Source: Nocardia sp. (lineage in GTDB: Bacteria > Actinomycetota > Actinomycetes > Mycobacteriales > Mycobacteriaceae). From it: DNA of 64,000 nt. Below, one piece after another: positions 9,600-19,016 of the stretch (the first letter of the stretch is position 1; each line of letters opens with the position of its first letter). The position numbers were made by a program, and so were the translations under genes. The DNA is taken from positions 87,346-151,345 of the forward strand of contig NZ_JAODNK010000027.1 in the NCBI RefSeq assembly GCF_025465275.1, given 5' to 3'. The notes beneath the pieces are model-generated. The model made no database searches. It saw nothing but the letters and a program-made list of their open reading frames with translations, and was not told the origin of the DNA.

Positions 9600-10748
9600 A
9601 TGAGTTGGGTTGCCGCGGGCCGGTTCGGGGTGGGCGCACGGAGAATCGTGGTGGGCGCGATGCTCGGCGTCATGCTGCTCTCCGGCTGCGCACGGTTCGA
9701 CGATCGTGCTTCGACACCGTTCACCACCGAGCCGAACTGGGTGGATGCCCCGCAGGGCAGTACCAAGCCGAATCCGCCGAGCAGTACGGCGAAGCGGCCG
9801 GATCTGCCGTGTGTGGATCCCGATCCGGCAGTGGTCATCTCATGCCTGGATACCACCGGCGGCGTGGTCACGCTGCCCGACGGTACGAGCGGACTGGTCG
9901 CCGAACGGCTGACCGGGCGCATTCTGAAGGTGGTCGCGACCGACGAGGGTGTGCCGCCCGCGCCGGTGGAAGTCGCCCATCTCGATGTGGACGCGACGGG
10001 CGACGGCGGCCTCACCGCACTGGCGCTGTCCCCCAGTTTCGCCGAGGACGGCCTGATCTACGCGTACATCACCACCGGCAGCGATAACCGGGTGGTGCGC
10101 GTTTCCACCGACGGCGGCACGCCCAAGCCGATTCTCACCGGAATTCCGAAGGGCGCCAATGGCAATCGCGGCGCCATCGACTTCCACACCGCCGACAAGA
10201 TGCTGGTGCTCACCGGCGATGCGGGCAACCCCTCGTCGGCGGTCGACAATGGTTCCTGGGCCGGAAAGCTGCTGAGCGTCAATTCGCCCGCCCCCGGCGC
10301 CACCGCGCAGGTCATGCTCGCCGGCATCGGCGTAGCGGGCGGCGTGTGCTCGGACCATCAGGATTCCATCTGGATCACCGACCGCACCGCCACCGAGGAT
10401 CGGTTACAGCGCGTCGGCCCCGACGGCACCGCCACCAAGGCGTGGAGCTGGCCCGATCATCCGGGTGTGGCCGGTTGCGCCGCCGCCACCGACGGTGTGG
10501 CCATTGCACTCACCAATCAGAAGGCGCTGGCAATCGCGAAGGCCGACAAGACAACTCACGCCGTCACCGCCTCCCCGACGCTCCTGGCACAGGACAAGTA
10601 CGGGCGGCTCGACGGCGCGGCGATCGGCGGCGACGGCAGCATCTGGTCCTCGACGGTGAACAAGACCGACGGCCAGCCCAATCAGTACGACGACCGCGTC
10701 GTCCGCATCCCGCCGCCGTCTGCGGGCCAAGGGGCCGGTCCGGACTAG
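9600..10748 (+). CDS. LppZ-like lipoprotein with a glucose/sorbosone dehydrogenase-type propeller
   Basis: 382 residues. Signal peptide with lipobox MLLSGC (about residues 25-30), so the mature protein is lipid-anchored outside the membrane. The remainder has repeated beta-propeller blades typical of the PQQ-dependent sugar dehydrogenase-like fold (GLVAERLTGRILKV, GDGGLTALALSPSFAEDGLIYAYIT, GNRGAIDFHTADKMLVLTGDAG). Rv3006 (lppZ) occupies the same place in M. tuberculosis. The enzymatic activity is unproven. The start ATG gives the signal peptide directly; the longer in-frame reading adds a non-signal tail. A short GC hairpin (about 10735-10756) follows. Confidence 0.87.
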   Translation: MSWVAAGRFGVGARRIVVGAMLGVMLLSGCARFDDRASTPFTTEPNWVDAPQGSTKPNPPSSTAKRPDLPCVDPDPAVVISCLDTTGGVVTLPDGTSGLVAERLTGRILKVVATDEGVPPAPVEVAHLDVDATGDGGLTALALSPSFAEDGLIYAYITTGSDNRVVRVSTDGGTPKPILTGIPKGANGNRGAIDFHTADKMLVLTGDAGNPSSAVDNGSWAGKLLSVNSPAPGATAQVMLAGIGVAGGVCSDHQDSIWITDRTATEDRLQRVGPDGTATKAWSWPDHPGVAGCAAATDGVAIALTNQKALAIAKADKTTHAVTASPTLLAQDKYGRLDGAAIGGDGSIWSSTVNKTDGQPNQYDDRVVRIPPPSAGQGAGPD

Positions 10749-10763
10749 ACCGGCCTTCCCCTG

Positions 10764-11018
10764 TCATTGGTCAGCACCCGCGGCGGCATTGAAACGTGCT
10801 GCGGCAGCACGGAGCTCGCGGGACAGGTCGGGGGCATCGACCACCTCGAAGTCGACGGTGAGTGCGCCCATCAGGAAGGTGACCGCGCGCGCATCGTCTG
10901 CGCCGATGTGCAGCAGGCAGGTTCGGCTGTCGACGGGTTCGATGCGGCCGTAGGTCGCTGATGCCCGGGCCGCCTCGGAATCGGCCGGGGTGTGCAGCCG
11001 GACCGTGGCTTGGTACGT
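10764..11018 (-). pseudogene. C-terminal remnant of a WYL-domain transcriptional regulator
   Basis: Reading the minus strand in one frame up to the TGA at 10764 gives about 84 codons ending in a clear WYL C-terminal extension. TYQATVRLHTPADSEAARA is followed by YGRIEPVDSRTCLLHIGADD, then AVTFLMGALTVDFEVVDAPD, then LSRELRAAAARFNAAAGADQ. Homology stops near 11018, where an unrelated remnant on the opposite strand begins. The helix-turn-helix half and most of the WYL domain are absent from the window, so this is a 3' fragment, not a functional gene. Confidence 0.72.
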
Positions 11019-11297
11019 GCTACGGCGTGCAGGGCGGCGATATGGGTGCGTTCGTCTCGGCAGAGCTCGGCAAGATCGACGCCGATCATGTTGCAGGAGT
11101 TCACCTCAATGCCGCGACGTTCGGATTCATCCCGTTCGGGAAGGTATCGGAAGAGGAGCGCGCCACCCTTACCGAGGCCGAGCAGGCGCGACTGGAGCGG
11201 CTCGCCCACTTCAACGGTGATGACAACGGCTCAGGCGACCAAGCCGCAGACGATCGCCTACAGCCTGGTCGACTCCCCCATCGGGCAGCTGGCCTGG
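11018..11297 (+). pseudogene. frameshifted internal fragment of an epoxide hydrolase
   Basis: Two plus-strand frames together read as the N-terminal half of an epoxide hydrolase (alpha/beta hydrolase). Frame one reads YGVQGGDMGAFVSAELGKID, then VAGVHLNAATFGFIPFG, then ERATLTEAEQARLERLAHFN. Frame two, after a shift near 11225-11245, reads ATKPQTIAYSLVDSPIGQLAW. Functional family members have GGDWGA at the oxyanion/nucleophile region; here it is GGDMGA, though the Asp is present. Both ends are missing and the frame is broken, so it is a dead relic. It abuts the WYL remnant at one end and a lipoprotein remnant at the other. Confidence 0.75.
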
Positions 11298-11392
11298 GAG
11301 GTGTTCGTGGTGTTGTTGGATTGCGAGCACGCGGTCGCGAACAAGGCAACGGCGAGGACGGGAACTGCGAGGGCAACGGTCAGGCGAGGCAC
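11258..11392 (-). pseudogene. N-terminal remnant of a lipoprotein gene
   Basis: From a GTG at 11392 the minus strand encodes a textbook lipoprotein signal, PRLTVALAVPVLAVALFATAC, with the lipobox FATAC, then SQSNNTTNTSQ. After about 32 codons it runs into the epoxide-hydrolase relic and stops at 11258. The mature domain is missing. Just upstream lie three tandem copies of gtccggg (11407-11427). The lipoprotein family cannot be told. Confidence 0.6.
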
Positions 11393-11517
11393 GGTCGAGC
11401 TCCAGGGTCCGGGGTCCGGGGTCCGGGGAGAAGGACAAGCTCGAAAACCTACCGTCCGGAAATACGCCGCGCCCTCTATTGGATCCCCATGATCGAAACC
11501 CTGTGCACGTCCATAAA

Positions 11518-11547
11518 AATGGCGCACGGCCGCAGCCGTGCGCCATT
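11518..11547. terminator. bidirectional terminator after gatB
   Basis: Perfect 13-bp stem aatggcgcacggc / gccgtgcgccatt around cgca. On the minus strand it is followed by a T-run (ATTTTTATGG), placed 14 bases after the gatB stop, so it is the gatB terminator. Confidence 0.85.
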
Positions 11548-11560
11548 TACGTTGCAGCGC

Positions 11561-13075
11561 CTATTCGGAGACGCCGCAGGCCGCCAGCACGAGTTCGCGC
11601 ACACGCGCGGCATCGGCCTGCCCACGGGTGGCCTTCATGACATCGCCGACCACCTTGCCCGCGGCCTGGATCTTGCCGGAGCGGATCTTCTCGGCAATGG
11701 CCGGATTGGCCTCGAGCGCCTTGTCGACCTCGCTCTGCAGCGCCGAATCGTCGCTGACCATGCCCAGCCCCTTGGCCTCGACGATCGCGGCGGGCTCACC
11801 CTCGCCGGCGAGCACGAGGTCGACAACCTGCTTGGCACTCTTGTTATTGATGGTCTTGGCCTCGACCAGCCCCGCCACCTCGGCGACCTGCTTCGGCGTG
11901 ATCGGCAGCTCGTCGAGCGCGACCTCACGCTCCTTGGCCTTCTCGGTCAGGTAGGAGACCCACCAGGACCGTGCCTCGTGCACGGAGGCGCCGGCATCGA
12001 CGGTGGCGATGATCAGATCCAGCGCACCGGCATTGACCAGATCGCGGAAGACCTCGTCCGAGAGTGCCCAGTCGGACTGGATGCGCGCCCGGCGCAGCCA
12101 CGGGTACTCCGGAATGGTGCCGCGCAGCTGCTCCACCCAGGCCGCGTCCGGCGCGACGGGCTCGAGGTCCGGCTCCGGGAAGTAGCGGTAGTCCTCGGCG
12201 GTCTCCTTCACTCGACCGGAGGAGGTGGAGCCGTCGATCTCGTGGAAGTGCCGGGTCTCCTGGATGATCTCGCCGCCGGCGGTCAGCACCGCGGCCTGGC
12301 GGCGCATCTCGTAGCGCACCGCGACCTCGACGCTCTTGAGCGAGTTCACGTTCTTGGTCTCGGTGCGGGTGCCGAATACCTTGGCGCCCTTGAGCATCAG
12401 CGAAACATTGGCGTCGCAGCGCAGCGAGCCCTGTTCCATCTTCACATCGGAGACGTTCAGCGACTTGAGCACCTCGCGCAGCGCGGTGACATAGGCGCGC
12501 GCCACCTCGGGAGCCCGCTCCCCCGCACCGGTGATCGTCTTGGTGACGATCTCGACGAGCGGCACACCCGCGCGGTTGTAATCCAGCAGCGAGTGCGAGG
12601 CGCCGACGATTCGACCGGTCGCGCCACCCACGTGCAGCGACTTACCGGTGTCCTCCTCCATGTGCGCGCGCTCGATTTCCACGCGGAACACGGAACCGTC
12701 GTCGAGGGTCACATCGAGGTAGCCCTCGGTGGCGATCGGCTCGTCGTACTGGCTGATCTGGTAGTTCTTCGGCTGGTCCGGGTAGAAGTAGTTCTTGCGC
12801 GCGAACCGCCCCCACGGGGTGATCGAGCAGTTCAGCGCGAGGCCGATCCGAATGGCCGACTCGACGGCCTTCTCGTTCACCACCGGCAGCGATCCGGGCA
12901 TGCCCAAACACACCGGACACACCTGGGTGTTGGGCTCGGCGCCGAACTCGGTCGGGCATCCGCAGAACATCTTGGTCGCGGTGCCCAGCTCGACGTGCAC
13001 CTCCATACCCAGCACCGGCTCGTACCGGCTGATGACGTCGGTGTAGTCCATCAAGTCGACCGTGGCTGCGCTCAT
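11561..13075 (-). CDS. gatB: Asp-tRNA(Asn)/Glu-tRNA(Gln) amidotransferase subunit B
   Basis: 504 residues. GatB binds the misacylated tRNA and phosphorylates the acyl group before amidation within GatCAB. Seen: N-terminal [20 protein letters not shown], the four-Cys zinc region CGCPTEF...QVCPVCLG (about residues 40-60), kinase-like core [14 protein letters not shown] (about 160), RCDANVSL (about 195), and the C-terminal GatB/YqeY helical domain (about 350-504). The start [20 protein letters not shown] was preferred. It is separated from gatCA by about 20 kb, as in mycobacteria. Confidence 0.96.
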   Translation of the reverse strand: MSAATVDLMDYTDVISRYEPVLGMEVHVELGTATKMFCGCPTEFGAEPNTQVCPVCLGMPGSLPVVNEKAVESAIRIGLALNCSITPWGRFARKNYFYPDQPKNYQISQYDEPIATEGYLDVTLDDGSVFRVEIERAHMEEDTGKSLHVGGATGRIVGASHSLLDYNRAGVPLVEIVTKTITGAGERAPEVARAYVTALREVLKSLNVSDVKMEQGSLRCDANVSLMLKGAKVFGTRTETKNVNSLKSVEVAVRYEMRRQAAVLTAGGEIIQETRHFHEIDGSTSSGRVKETAEDYRYFPEPDLEPVAPDAAWVEQLRGTIPEYPWLRRARIQSDWALSDEVFRDLVNAGALDLIIATVDAGASVHEARSWWVSYLTEKAKEREVALDELPITPKQVAEVAGLVEAKTINNKSAKQVVDLVLAGEGEPAAIVEAKGLGMVSDDSALQSEVDKALEANPAIAEKIRSGKIQAAGKVVGDVMKATRGQADAARVRELVLAACGVSE

Positions 13076-13089
13076 GGCCACCATCCTAT

Positions 13090-15585
13090 TCAGTCGGCGG
13101 CAATGGCCTCCACGATGGGGAGGTGGGCGGCGCGCAGCGCGGGCGGGATGGAGCCGAGCAGGGACAATGCCAGGGCCACGATGGCGTAGACCAGCAGCAG
13201 CGGACTGGGTTGGTAGTGGATATCGATGGAGATCGCGTGCCCGAGGGCCACCGTGGCCAGATAGTGCGTGGCGGAACCGACCGCGAGACCCAGTGCGGCG
13301 CCGGTCACTCCGATACCGGCCGCCTCGGTGAGGACGGTGCGGAGCAGGAAGCGGCGACTGGTGCCCATGGCCCGCAGTACGCCGAGTTCCCGGCGGCGTT
13401 CCAGCACCGAGAGCATCAGGGTGTTCAGGAGCGCGACCGTGGAGACCAGGACCACGATCCAGAGAATCGCGCTGCTGATGGACATGCCCTGCCGGACACT
13501 GCTGGAGATGGCCGTCACCGCTTGCTCACCGGTGACAACGTGCAATTGTGCGGGGACCGCCGCCCGGATGGCATTGAAGACGGCTTCGTGATCGGCGTTC
13601 GGCGCGAAGTCGATACCGATGATGGTTTCGCCCGGCCGCTGATACCACTGCCGCAGAATGTTCAGATCCAGTACGACCACGCCCGCGATGGCGGAGAAGT
13701 ACGGCACCACCCGCAATACCGTCACGTGGTGCACGCCGGTCGGCGTCGGCAGATCGACGCCGGAGCCTTCGCTCACTCCGAGCGAGCGGGCCACATCGCG
13801 GGAGATGACAATGCCCTGACCGGCTGCCATCCGGTCCAGGTCCTGCCGGCTCGTGCCGTCCAGGGCCGAGCTGCGGGCCACCCCGCCCTCGTAGCCCTGC
13901 AGCATGACGCGACCGCGCCCCAGGGTGGCGAAAGCCATTTGGGCCGAACCGATATCGCTGATGCCCGGGATGCCGCTCAGCTTGTCCTTCAGATCCGAGG
14001 GCAGCAGCGGGCCGGTGGGGAACTGCTCCATGGCGGTCGCGCTGACGAAAACGTCTGTGCGGCCGAGACCTTGGAAGGTTTGCGCCGCCGCATCGACCAT
14101 ATTGCGGGAGGCGTTGCCCATGGCCACGATGGCGGCGATGCCGATCATGACGGTCATGGTGGTGGCCCACACCCGGCGTGGTGCGCGTTCGACGGTGGTC
14201 GCGCCGAGCGCGCCCGGCGCCCCGAAAAGCCTTGCCACCGCGGCGATTACCTGCACAATCGGACCGGTGGCGGAGAAGCACAGCACAACCGCGCCGGCGA
14301 TGGCCAGCGAGATGGAGACCAGCGACAGGCGTCCGAGATCGGCGTCGGCGACCACGACCCCCGCGCCGACCATCGCCGCGCCGAGCACCAGCGAACCCCA
14401 TTTGAGCAGCGGGCTCACCTCATCCGAGGTGGAAGCGCCGACGGGAGCCAGCGCCTCGATGGGTGCGACCTTGTACACCTGCCGGGCCGCGATGGCCGCG
14501 GCGATGACGCTGGCCAGCACACAGGCGGCCACCGCCACCGGAATCGCATAGCCGGGCACCTCGTATTCGGTGCGGGCTTCCACCGATTGCACAATGGCGG
14601 CCGGGAGCTTACCGATGGCGATGCGGCCCATGACTATTCCGACGAGCGAACCCACGAACCCGCCGAACAGGCCGAGTAGTGCTGCCTCGGCGAGCAACCC
14701 GCGCACCACCGGTCCGCGCCGGCCGCCGATGGCACGCAGCAGCGACAGCATCGGACGGCGTTGCGCCACAGCCATACTCATGGCGTTGTAGATGAGGAAC
14801 GACGACACGATGAGCGCCGCCGCGGACGAGGCCAGCGTCGAATACTTCACCAGCTGCAGGGAGCCGCCGGCCTGGGCGGTGCGCAGGTCCGGATCGGCGA
14901 CCACCGCGTGCCCGTCCACCAGCTGCGTCAGGCTCGAACGCAATTGCTCCACATCGGTTTTCGCGGCGGGAACGATCTGGATGGAGTCCAGCCGTCCGGG
15001 CCGGTCGGCGATCTTCTGCGCGACCGGCAGCAGCGCGATGACGATATGACCGGAATTGAGGCGCTTCGAAGTGGACTCGTCGAGTACCCCCGCCACCGTC
15101 GCGGTGATGGACCCGAGCTGGATCTGCTCACCTTCCCTGTGCCCCATGGCGGAGCCGACGAGTACGCCGTTGGAAACATTGACCAGCTTGGACGCCTGAT
15201 CCTGCAGCGCCCCGCCGAGATCGCTGCCGAGCTTCGTGACGGTGGCGTCCGCACCGATGAGCATTGCCCGATTCGCGTCCGCGCCAATGGATTCGCGCAG
15301 CATGGGCACCGCCGTACCGACCCCCGGAACGGCTCTGATCTGTGTCAGCAGCATCTGATCGAACCCGGCATCGGTGATGCCGCTGACCTCCAGCGCCGCG
15401 TTGCCGCCGAGGCTGTGGGTGAGCTTGTCCACCGAACCGGTGATGGAGCCGGAGATGCTGAATACCGAAACCAGCAGTCCCGCAGAGATTCCCATCACCA
15501 CCATGGACATGATGGTGCGCCCGCGGTGTGCGAGCAGTTCGCCGATATTGAACAGCCGTAGTCGATCCCAACTCGCCTGGATCAT
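13090..15585 (-). CDS. ABC transporter permease, MacB/FtsX type, duplicated
   Basis: 831 residues arranged as two FtsX-type halves. The first transmembrane helix is at about residues 20-45 ([21 protein letters not shown]), followed by a large extracytoplasmic MacB-like domain and a three-helix FtsX domain (about 255-375). A central pair of helices follows (about 400-450), then a second extracytoplasmic domain, and a final FtsX domain (about 705-820, [22 protein letters not shown]). Such permeases export or extract lipids, lipoproteins or peptides at the envelope. Its ATG overlaps the ATPase stop by 4 bases. It is divergent from the two-component system at 16911. Confidence 0.9.
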   Translation of the reverse strand: MIQASWDRLRLFNIGELLAHRGRTIMSMVVMGISAGLLVSVFSISGSITGSVDKLTHSLGGNAALEVSGITDAGFDQMLLTQIRAVPGVGTAVPMLRESIGADANRAMLIGADATVTKLGSDLGGALQDQASKLVNVSNGVLVGSAMGHREGEQIQLGSITATVAGVLDESTSKRLNSGHIVIALLPVAQKIADRPGRLDSIQIVPAAKTDVEQLRSSLTQLVDGHAVVADPDLRTAQAGGSLQLVKYSTLASSAAALIVSSFLIYNAMSMAVAQRRPMLSLLRAIGGRRGPVVRGLLAEAALLGLFGGFVGSLVGIVMGRIAIGKLPAAIVQSVEARTEYEVPGYAIPVAVAACVLASVIAAAIAARQVYKVAPIEALAPVGASTSDEVSPLLKWGSLVLGAAMVGAGVVVADADLGRLSLVSISLAIAGAVVLCFSATGPIVQVIAAVARLFGAPGALGATTVERAPRRVWATTMTVMIGIAAIVAMGNASRNMVDAAAQTFQGLGRTDVFVSATAMEQFPTGPLLPSDLKDKLSGIPGISDIGSAQMAFATLGRGRVMLQGYEGGVARSSALDGTSRQDLDRMAAGQGIVISRDVARSLGVSEGSGVDLPTPTGVHHVTVLRVVPYFSAIAGVVVLDLNILRQWYQRPGETIIGIDFAPNADHEAVFNAIRAAVPAQLHVVTGEQAVTAISSSVRQGMSISSAILWIVVLVSTVALLNTLMLSVLERRRELGVLRAMGTSRRFLLRTVLTEAAGIGVTGAALGLAVGSATHYLATVALGHAISIDIHYQPSPLLLVYAIVALALSLLGSIPPALRAAHLPIVEAIAAD

Positions 15586-16373
15586 GCGCGCACCGCACCG
15601 GCGTCGTCGGAACTGCCCTCGACCGAGGCCACCTCTTCGATGCCCGCGGCAGTGCCGAATCCCACCGGCGTGGTCCGCACCTCGCCGTTGTCATCGCGCT
15701 CCACCTTCTCGATGGAGCCGATCTGCCCGTCCCGCAGGGTGATGACACGATCGCAGTAGCGCACCGCACCCATATCGTGGGTCACCATGACCACCGAATT
15801 GCCCGCGCGGGTGATGTCGCCGAGCAGCTGCAGAATGGCGGCGCCGGTCTTGGAATCGAGGTTGCCGGTGGGTTCGTCGGCGAGAATCAGCGGTGGATCC
15901 ATGATCAGCGCCCGCGCCACCGCGACCCGCTGCATCTGACCGCCGGACAGTTCCGCGGGCCGGTGCTCGGCGCGATCGGCCAGGCCGACCAGGTCGAGCA
16001 ATTCCAGCGCCCGCGGCTTGGCCTTGCGTAATCCGGTGCCGTCCAACAGCTTCGGGATGGCGACGTTCTCCCAGGCGGTCAGGGTGGGCAGCAGATTGAA
16101 GAACTGGAAGATGAAACCCACCTGATGCCGCCGGAACTCGGATTGACTGTCATCGCCCAGGTCACCGATCTCCCTGTCCTGGAAGCGAATCGACCCGGTG
16201 TCCGGGGAGTCCAGCGCCCCCAGCAGATGCAGCAGTGTGGATTTGCCCGACCCGGAAGGCCCGATGATGGCGGTGAACTCCCCGGGTTCGATGCGCAGGC
16301 TGATGCCGTCCAGCGCGCGCACGGTCTGCTTGCCTACCCGGTATTCCTTCGTGACGTCGGTCAATTCCAGCAT
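15582..16373 (-). CDS. ABC transporter ATP-binding protein (LolD/MacB-like)
   Basis: 263 residues. Walker [20 protein letters not shown] (about residue 37), signature [16 protein letters not shown] (about 140), Walker [19 protein letters not shown] (about 160), H-loop MVTHDMG (about 197). This is the usual ATPase for an FtsX-type permease. The last 50 residues are an acidic extension. The gene for its permease follows with an ATGA overlap, and a small gene of unknown function precedes it by 18 bases, suggesting a three-gene operon. Confidence 0.93.
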   Translation of the reverse strand: MLELTDVTKEYRVGKQTVRALDGISLRIEPGEFTAIIGPSGSGKSTLLHLLGALDSPDTGSIRFQDREIGDLGDDSQSEFRRHQVGFIFQFFNLLPTLTAWENVAIPKLLDGTGLRKAKPRALELLDLVGLADRAEHRPAELSGGQMQRVAVARALIMDPPLILADEPTGNLDSKTGAAILQLLGDITRAGNSVVMVTHDMGAVRYCDRVITLRDGQIGSIEKVERDDNGEVRTTPVGFGTAAGIEEVASVEGSSDDAGAVRA

Positions 16374-16391
16374 GGTGGTTCCCCTCGTGGA

Positions 16392-16721
16392 TCAGCGAGC
16401 CAGTGCCCGCGTTCGCGGACGGATGTAGAGGTGATCGGTGTCATAGGTGTCCAGAATCGCGCGCAGCGCCGGCTGTTCACCGGCGAGCTCGAGGTACACC
16501 TCGACCGCCGATTTGCCCTGTGCCAGTGCGTTGTCGAGCTTCACATGCAAATGGTTCTCCCAGCGGTGCCGCAGCGCGAGCAGGAGGCCGTCCGTTCCGC
16601 CGAAGAGCCGTTCGAGCTCCGGTAGTTCGTGGAACAGCGTGGCGTCAGCGGGATTCCGGGCCGCCCGATCCAGGACGGTGTGCAGGATGTCGGTGCGAGC
16701 ATGCAGGTCTGCCCAGGACAT
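16392..16721 (-). CDS. small cytoplasmic protein of unknown function heading the ABC operon
   Basis: 109 residues from the ATG in MSWADLHARTDILHTVLDRA; an upstream in-frame alternative adds an unlikely 27-residue basic tail. Helical, soluble, rich in Leu/Ala/Arg, with the stretch LERLFGGTDGLLLALRHRWENHL. Not recognised. It is the first gene of the probable operon with the ABC ATPase and permease, and is divergent from the histidine kinase across a 189-bp region that should hold both promoters. Confidence 0.7.
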   Translation of the reverse strand: MSWADLHARTDILHTVLDRAARNPADATLFHELPELERLFGGTDGLLLALRHRWENHLHVKLDNALAQGKSAVEVYLELAGEQPALRAILDTYDTDHLYIRPRTRALAR

Positions 16722-16910
16722 GGCCCCCAACCTTTCGTAGTGGCCCGGCCGGTGGTGTACGGGTCCGGTACCAGTTACTCCAGACGCTACGAGAGCCCGC
16801 ACTGCCCTGTCTTCGTGCCGCGGACGCGACTTGACCTCCTACCCCGGTAGGAGCCGGGCCCCTGCCGCCGAACGATGTACGCCGTCCAATTCGGCCACTA
16901 GCCTTACAGA

Positions 16911-18275
16911 ATGAACGTGACCAGCGCCACCCCCGGAATTGCCGGGCGGACATTGCTGGACCTGCGGCCGCGTGACGTCGCCGACCGCAGCCGAAGGTTC
17001 GTTCGCCACCCGGTCGGCGAGTACCGCCGCTACGTGGAAGAGATGGAATTCGACTATCCCGTCGCCGCCGTCTTCCTGGTCGACGTGATACTGATCGCGA
17101 CCGGCACCGGAGCTGTGATCCAGCGAGCACTGTCGGGAAACGTCCCGAACGCCGCTGCCTTCCTGGCCTTGGCCATGGTCTATGTGGCCGGCCCGCCGTG
17201 CGTGGTGCTTTCCATCCCCCCGCGCCCATTGCTTTTCGCCACGGTGACCATGTCGGCCGTGGCGCTCTTTCTGGTCCAGCCGGTACCCGTGGATGTCGCG
17301 CCGCTCATCCTGGTCGCGGCATCGGGTGAGATCGCGGCCATCACAGCCACGGTGGCCAGTGTGCCCATTGCGGCCGCGATGATCGCCGAGTTGGTGTTCT
17401 TCGGATCGGCCGGGCACCTGGACGGCCTGCCGTGGTTCTGCTTCGGCATCGTGTTCGGCTGGATGACCGGGCAGATGCTGAACTATCAGCGCCGCTACCT
17501 GTATCAGGAACGGGAGAACCAGGAGGTGCGCGCCGTACAGGCCGCCGACGACGAGCGCCGCCGCATTGCCCGCGAGGTGCACGACGTCATCGCGCATTCG
17601 CTCAGCATCACCCTTCTGCATGTGACCGCTGCCCGGCACGCACTGGCGACCGATCGCGATGTGGATGACGCGGTGGACGCGCTGACCGATGCCGAGCGGC
17701 TGGGACGCCAGGCCATGGCTGATATCCGGCGCACCGTCGGCCTGCTGGGCCAGCGTCCTGCGCTGGAGTTGCCGGAGCCGGGATTGGACGACGTCGATGA
17801 TCTGGTCGCTGATTTCGTACGCGCCGGGATGCCGGTCGGTTACCGCCTCGACGGCGACCCGAGCGGCGTAACTCCCGGAGTCGGGCTGGCGCTGTACCGA
17901 ATCTGCCAAGAATCCTTGGCGAACATCGCAAAACATGCACCGGGTGCGTCTGCGCAGCTGCGGATCGCACTGTGCAGCAAGGACATCGAGCTCACGGTGA
18001 CAAACTCGCTGCCGACAGGCGTGACCGCTCGTCCGGGCCGCGGTATGGGGATTTCCGGTATGCGACAACGCATTGCGCTACTCGGTGGCACCCTGACTGC
18101 GGACCGGGCAGGTGAGGTCTGGCAGGTACAGGCGCACATCCCACTTTCCGGTCAAACGATGTGCGTGGCCACCGTCGCCGAGGATTCCCTGCGGACGGTG
18201 CTGTCATCGATGGCGCGCAAGACACATGATCGACTGAATCCGATGGGATCCAAGGAAATTCAGGAGGGTGTGTGA
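16911..18275 (+). CDS. sensor histidine kinase, NarL-partner type
   Basis: 454 residues. Five or six transmembrane helices (about residues 48-190) lack a large extracytoplasmic domain, as in LiaS/DesK-type intramembrane sensors. The HisKA_3 dimerisation box RRIAREVHDVIAHSLSITLLH has the phospho-accepting His near residue 224. The HATPase domain (about 320-410) has LYRICQESLANIAKHAP and GRGMGISGMRQRIALLGG. A 45-residue C-terminal extension follows the ATPase. The stop overlaps the response-regulator GTG. It is divergent from the ABC exporter operon, a frequent sensor/exporter pairing. Confidence 0.93.
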   Translation: MNVTSATPGIAGRTLLDLRPRDVADRSRRFVRHPVGEYRRYVEEMEFDYPVAAVFLVDVILIATGTGAVIQRALSGNVPNAAAFLALAMVYVAGPPCVVLSIPPRPLLFATVTMSAVALFLVQPVPVDVAPLILVAASGEIAAITATVASVPIAAAMIAELVFFGSAGHLDGLPWFCFGIVFGWMTGQMLNYQRRYLYQERENQEVRAVQAADDERRRIAREVHDVIAHSLSITLLHVTAARHALATDRDVDDAVDALTDAERLGRQAMADIRRTVGLLGQRPALELPEPGLDDVDDLVADFVRAGMPVGYRLDGDPSGVTPGVGLALYRICQESLANIAKHAPGASAQLRIALCSKDIELTVTNSLPTGVTARPGRGMGISGMRQRIALLGGTLTADRAGEVWQVQAHIPLSGQTMCVATVAEDSLRTVLSSMARKTHDRLNPMGSKEIQEGV

Positions 18276-18958
18276 CGTCCCAGTCGGATGGGGAGCTCAT
18301 TGCTGTACTGGTGGTGGACGATCAGGAACTGGTCCGGGGCGGTCTGCGCCGAATCCTGCGCCGCCGTGATGGTTTCGTGGTGAGCGAATGCGCCGACGGC
18401 GATGAAGTGCCCGCCGCGATTGCCGCGCACCGTCCGGATGTCGTGCTCATGGATCTGCGCATGAAACGCGTAGGCGGCATCGAGGCCACCCGCACCCTGC
18501 GCACGCAAGCCGACGCACCGCCCGTTCTTGCGCTCACCACCTTCGATGATGACCAATTGCTATCAGGCGCATTACGCGCGGGCGCGGCGGGCTTCCTGCT
18601 CAAGGATTCCCCCGCCGAGGATCTGATCCGCGCGGTGCGGACCGTGGCGCTGGGCGGCTCGTGGCTGGATCCGTCGGTTACTCCGCGAGTGCTGACGGCA
18701 TACCGGTCGGCACGTCCGACGCCGGCCCCGGGCGGCAGCCGCCTCACCGAACTGACCGCGCGCGAACTCGAGGTGCTCGAGCTCATTGCCAAGGGGCGTG
18801 TCAACACGGAGATCGCCCGCTCCCTCGGTATCTCGGAAGTGACCGTAAAAAGCCACGTGGGGCACATTTTCGGGAAGCTGGGGTTACGCGATCGAGCGGC
18901 GGCGATCGTGTTCGCGTTTGACCACGGTGTGGTTGCACCCGGAGAATCCAACTCTTGA
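18272..18958 (+). CDS. LuxR/NarL family response regulator
   Basis: 228 residues. Receiver domain (about 10-125) with acidic pocket VVDDQE, phospho-acceptor Asp in VVLMDLRM (about residue 59), and Lys in LLKDSPAEDLI. A C-terminal HTH (about 158-222) has LTARELEVLELIAKGRVNTE and ISEVTVKSHVGHIFGKL. The start is GTG in GTGA overlapping the kinase stop, with AGGAGGG upstream, so translation is coupled. The likely targets are the divergent ABC operon and perhaps the downstream kinase/lipoprotein genes; no site was identified. Confidence 0.94.
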   Translation: MTSQSDGELIAVLVVDDQELVRGGLRRILRRRDGFVVSECADGDEVPAAIAAHRPDVVLMDLRMKRVGGIEATRTLRTQADAPPVLALTTFDDDQLLSGALRAGAAGFLLKDSPAEDLIRAVRTVALGGSWLDPSVTPRVLTAYRSARPTPAPGGSRLTELTARELEVLELIAKGRVNTEIARSLGISEVTVKSHVGHIFGKLGLRDRAAAIVFAFDHGVVAPGESNS

Positions 18959-19016
18959 GGGGTGAGGTGCGGGCACAGTCATCGCATCCCGCCCATGGAG
19001 TTGGAGGTTGGACGGC

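Noticed and set aside
10961..13189. A 742-codon plus-strand frame across gatB
   Set aside because: Shadow of gatB apart from its first part, where the epoxide-hydrolase relic is real but frameshifted.
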